Below the pieces are notes generated by a model. That model was given only the letters and a program-made list of their open reading frames with translations, had not been told where the DNA came from and searched no databases. A program made the translations under genes and the position numbers. 43,082 bases of DNA from an uncultured Treponema sp. (lineage in GTDB: Bacteria; Spirochaetota; Spirochaetia; Treponematales; Treponemataceae): assembly GCA_937915735.1 (NCBI GenBank), contig CALGGS010000177.1:1-43082 (forward strand), read 5' to 3'. Of this stretch, positions 40,391 through 43,082 are shown one piece after another; position 1 is the first letter of the stretch; each line of letters begins with the position of its first letter.

Positions 40391-42751
40391 GTGACGAACC
40401 TTACCTTCAATTCTCTTTCTGTCGGTTATGATTCTCCTCTCCAAAAGCCTTTTTCACTTTCCGTGAATAAGGGCGAATTTCTGGCTTTAATCGGGCCGAA
40501 TGGAGCGGGGAAGAGTACGCTTTTAAAAACTCTTATCAAGGAAATTGAGCCGATAGAAGGAGCGATTTTCTTAGACGGGAAAAATCTAACTGACTTTTCA
40601 TTAAAGGACTTTTCAAGGGAGGTTTCCGCGCTCTTGACGGTGAGCGTAAAGCCTGAGCTTATGACGGCGCGCGAGCTTGTTTCTCAGGGACGCTATCCGC
40701 ACACGGGACATTTTGGTCACTTAACGACGGAAGATGAAAAGGCCGTGAGCGAGGCAATCCGGCTCGTAAAGGCGGAAGGCTTTAGTGAAAAGCAATTTTT
40801 GCATTTGAGCGACGGCCAGAAGCAGCGGATTTTGTTTGCGCGCGCCCTTTGTCAGAAGCCAAGCCTTTTGATTTTGGACGAGCCTACATCTTATCTTGAC
40901 ATAAAGTGGCGGCTTGAGCTTTTAAAAATCATAAAAAAATTGAGCAAAAGCGGAGTTACGATTATCGCTTCTCTGCATGAAATAGATATTGCCCTAAAAT
41001 CAGCGGACAGAATCCTTTGTGTTGGAAATGATGAAATCTCTCTTTTATCTAGGGATTTTGACGAGTGCAAAAGACAAATCCAAAGACTCTATGATTTGGA
41101 AGAAGATTTTTTTGAGGAAAACAGCGAATATTCACGAATTCTGGCAGCCCGGACAAAAAGAGATGTTTGTGGCGGAGTCGCAGCGGAGGGACTCGTAGAT
41201 TTTTTTTCTAAAAATAAAGAGTGTAAGTCTACTCCCCTTATGATTCAGGGGACAATGTCCAATGCCGGAAAAAGCTTTCTTGTGGCAGGACTTTGCCGGA
41301 TTTTTAAGCAGGATGGCTTTTCCGTTTCTCCATTTAAATCTCAGAATATGGCTCTCAATTCCTTCGTGACGAGCGAGGGTCTTGAAATGGGGCGTGCTCA
41401 GGTTATGCAGGCGGAGGCGGCGGGCATTGAGCCGAGTGTTTTGATGAATCCGATTTTGCTAAAACCGAACAGCGATGCAGGAAGCCAGGTGATTGTGAAC
41501 GGTGAAGTTCTTGGTGATATGAGCGCAAAGGAATATTTTGCATTTAAAAAATCCCTTGTGCCAAAAATAAAATCGGCTTACGAAAAATTAGCAGAAAAGA
41601 ATGATATTATTGTCATTGAAGGGGCGGGAAGTCCGGCAGAAATAAATCTCAAAGAAAATGACATCGTGAATATGGGAATGGCAGAGATTGCTGACAGCCC
41701 CGTGATTTTAGTTGCGGATATTGACCGAGGCGGTGTTTTTGCACAGCTTTATGGAACGATAGAACTCTTAGAGCCTGAGGAACGGTCGAGAATTAAAGGC
41801 TTTATTATCAATAAATTTCGCGGAGATGAGTCTATTTTAGAAAGCGGAATCAGAATGATAGAAGAAAAAACGGGAATTCCCTGCGTCGGGACAATTCCGT
41901 ATGTCAAAATTCAGCTTGATGATGAGGATTCCCTGTCTGAAAATTTACACACCCTGACAAAATTTCAAGAAAATTCCGACAAAATACAACTAGCGGTAGT
42001 TAGTTTGCCCCATATCTCAAACTTTACGGATTTTATTCCTCTTCAAAATCATCCGGGAATAAACCTTTACTATGCAAAAGAACCTAAGGATTTGGGTTTT
42101 CCAGACGGAATTATAATTCCGGGAACAAAAAACACTCCTGATGACTTAAAATGGCTGAAAAATTCAGGATTTGCCGAGCGTATTCAAGAGGAAGAGCGAA
42201 AAGGCACGGTTATCGCTGGTATTTGCGGCGGTTTTCAGATGCTTGGAAAGAGGATTTTTGAAAGGGGGCTTTCGGCTGCAGGTCAACAAGACGGTGAGAT
42301 ACAGGCTCTGTGCCTGCTTCCTGTCGAGACGGTTTTCTCTGAAAAGAAAACGCTTACACGGGTGACGGGAAAAGCAGAATTTGAAGAAGCGCATTTTATT
42401 CCTGTGTCTGGCTATGAGATTCATCAGGGGCAGACGAGTTTTATTGACGGAGCGGAAAAAAATTATTTTTCTGAAATTACGGACAGCGTTACCGGCGACA
42501 CGAAGAAAGAAGGTGCGGTGAGGGGCAATGTTTTCGGAACTTACATTCACGGACTTTTTGATGGCAGGGAAGCAAGGGAAGAATTCGTCAGGCTTTTGCG
42601 GGGGAAAGATGCTTCGCCAATCCTGCAATATGAAGAATCTCAGTCATCGGCGGCGGGATTTAAGGAAAGTCAGTATGATTTGTTGGCTCAAACGATTCGC
42701 AGGCATCTTGATATGAAAAAAATCTATGAAATTGTGGGAAGAAAAATATGA
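40391..42751 (+). CDS. Fusion of cobalamin/iron-type ABC ATPase and cobyric acid synthase
   Basis: The protein has 786 residues, read from GTG at 40391. Residues 1-250 are an ABC ATPase of the BtuD/FecE kind: Walker A GPNGAGKST (35-43), LSDGQKQR (139-146) and LILDEPTSYLD. From about 283 there is a full CobQ: MIQGTMSNAGKS nucleotide site, QNMALNSF, ADIDRGGVFA, and a class I amidotransferase domain with nucleophile Cys612 (AGICGGFQMLG) and GTYIHGLFD near the end. CobQ amidates the corrin ring using glutamine and ATP; the ATPase would serve uptake of corrinoids. One chain thus joins import and synthesis of B12. No permease gene is in the window. It overlaps the next gene by 4 bases. Confidence 0.9.
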   Translation: MTNLTFNSLSVGYDSPLQKPFSLSVNKGEFLALIGPNGAGKSTLLKTLIKEIEPIEGAIFLDGKNLTDFSLKDFSREVSALLTVSVKPELMTARELVSQGRYPHTGHFGHLTTEDEKAVSEAIRLVKAEGFSEKQFLHLSDGQKQRILFARALCQKPSLLILDEPTSYLDIKWRLELLKIIKKLSKSGVTIIASLHEIDIALKSADRILCVGNDEISLLSRDFDECKRQIQRLYDLEEDFFEENSEYSRILAARTKRDVCGGVAAEGLVDFFSKNKECKSTPLMIQGTMSNAGKSFLVAGLCRIFKQDGFSVSPFKSQNMALNSFVTSEGLEMGRAQVMQAEAAGIEPSVLMNPILLKPNSDAGSQVIVNGEVLGDMSAKEYFAFKKSLVPKIKSAYEKLAEKNDIIVIEGAGSPAEINLKENDIVNMGMAEIADSPVILVADIDRGGVFAQLYGTIELLEPEERSRIKGFIINKFRGDESILESGIRMIEEKTGIPCVGTIPYVKIQLDDEDSLSENLHTLTKFQENSDKIQLAVVSLPHISNFTDFIPLQNHPGINLYYAKEPKDLGFPDGIIIPGTKNTPDDLKWLKNSGFAERIQEEERKGTVIAGICGGFQMLGKRIFERGLSAAGQQDGEIQALCLLPVETVFSEKKTLTRVTGKAEFEEAHFIPVSGYEIHQGQTSFIDGAEKNYFSEITDSVTGDTKKEGAVRGNVFGTYIHGLFDGREAREEFVRLLRGKDASPILQYEESQSSAAGFKESQYDLLAQTIRRHLDMKKIYEIVGRKI

Positions 42752-43082
42752 CATACGGATATATTCGGGTGAGCTGTGACAGGCAGACTGTCGAGAACCA
42801 GCGTTATGAGATAACAGAATTCTGCAAAAAGGAAGGAATTTTGATTGACGACTGGATTGAGGAGACTGTCAGCGGCACTGTTGAGCCTAAAAAGCGGGAA
42901 CTTGGAAAACTGATTTTTCGGGTTGAAAAAGGCGACCTTATAATCTGCTCCGAGCTTTCCCGCCTTGGCCGGAGCCTTTTTATGATTATGTCAGTCTTAA
43001 ATCTTCTGATGGAAAAAGGCGTAAAAGTCTGGACAATAAAGGACAATTACAGGCTTGGAGACGACATTCAGAGCAAGGTTCT
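42748..43082 (+). CDS. Serine recombinase (resolvase/invertase), 3' end outside window
   Basis: 111 codons are visible. The N-terminal catalytic domain begins MTYGYIRVSCDRQTVENQ, with nucleophile Ser9 in YIRVS, and later LIICSELSRLGR with the conserved SRLGR. This is the resolvase/invertase family, similar to the Mpi-type invertases that switch promoters. The ATG overlaps the CobQ stop (ATGA), so the two are translationally coupled. Target sites were not found. Confidence 0.88.
   Translation, partial: MTYGYIRVSCDRQTVENQRYEITEFCKKEGILIDDWIEETVSGTVEPKKRELGKLIFRVEKGDLIICSELSRLGRSLFMIMSVLNLLMEKGVKVWTIKDNYRLGDDIQSKV

Overview
The window reads as a chromosomal segment of a spirochaete, most likely a Treponema (gut, rumen or oral type). 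Evidence is a P83/100-family antigen gene, two treponeme-style methyl-accepting chemotaxis proteins, an adenylate cyclase/FecR/outer-membrane-protein cluster, an Rpn-type nuclease, a DUF1846 protein and a complete urea-use locus. No rRNA, tRNA or CRISPR array was seen, and no stretch over 300 bases lacks a gene or gene remnant.

Layout. (1) 1-13.4 kb, mostly minus strand: three large lipoproteins with beta-helix-like repeats, and a damaged cluster of cyclase, FecR-domain protein and outer membrane protein. An Rpn nuclease lies among them on the plus strand. In the damaged cluster the cyclase and FecR genes appear to be joined by a deletion, and the outer membrane protein gene has an in-frame TGA. 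(2) 13.5-18.7 kb, plus strand: ureABCEFGD, the nickel urease with its accessory proteins. (3) 18.9-21.8 kb, minus strand, AT-rich: a restriction-modification island with a Dam-like methylase, an HTH/PD-(D/E)XK nuclease, a small protein and a decapitated DpnA-like methylase. Both methylase genes have an end replaced by short palindromic repeats. (4) 21.8-27.6 kb, minus strand: the urea ABC transporter urtABCDE, led by a small conserved-looking membrane protein. (5) 27.8-28.2 kb, plus strand: a small LuxR-type DNA-binding protein, divergent from the urt unit. (6) 28.3-42.8 kb, plus strand: DUF1846 protein, a secreted protein, Mn-dependent pyrophosphatase, two chemoreceptors, a UvrD/PcrA helicase, P83/100 and an ABC-ATPase/cobyric-acid-synthase fusion. 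The cobyric acid synthase overlaps a serine recombinase that runs off the right edge.

How the parts fit together. Urt imports urea and UreABC hydrolyses it to ammonia and carbon dioxide, with nickel inserted by UreEFGD. The most interesting signal is regulatory. An identical 17-base sequence with a palindromic core lies upstream of ureA and in the divergent promoter region between the urt unit and the LuxR-type gene. Each of these units, and urtA itself, also has a strong intrinsic terminator just ahead of its ribosome binding site. This suggests a compact urea regulon under both transcription-factor and antitermination control, with the small LuxR-type protein as the obvious candidate regulator. 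The second theme is palindromic repeat elements that have become the coding ends of several genes (both methylases, urtC, ureG).
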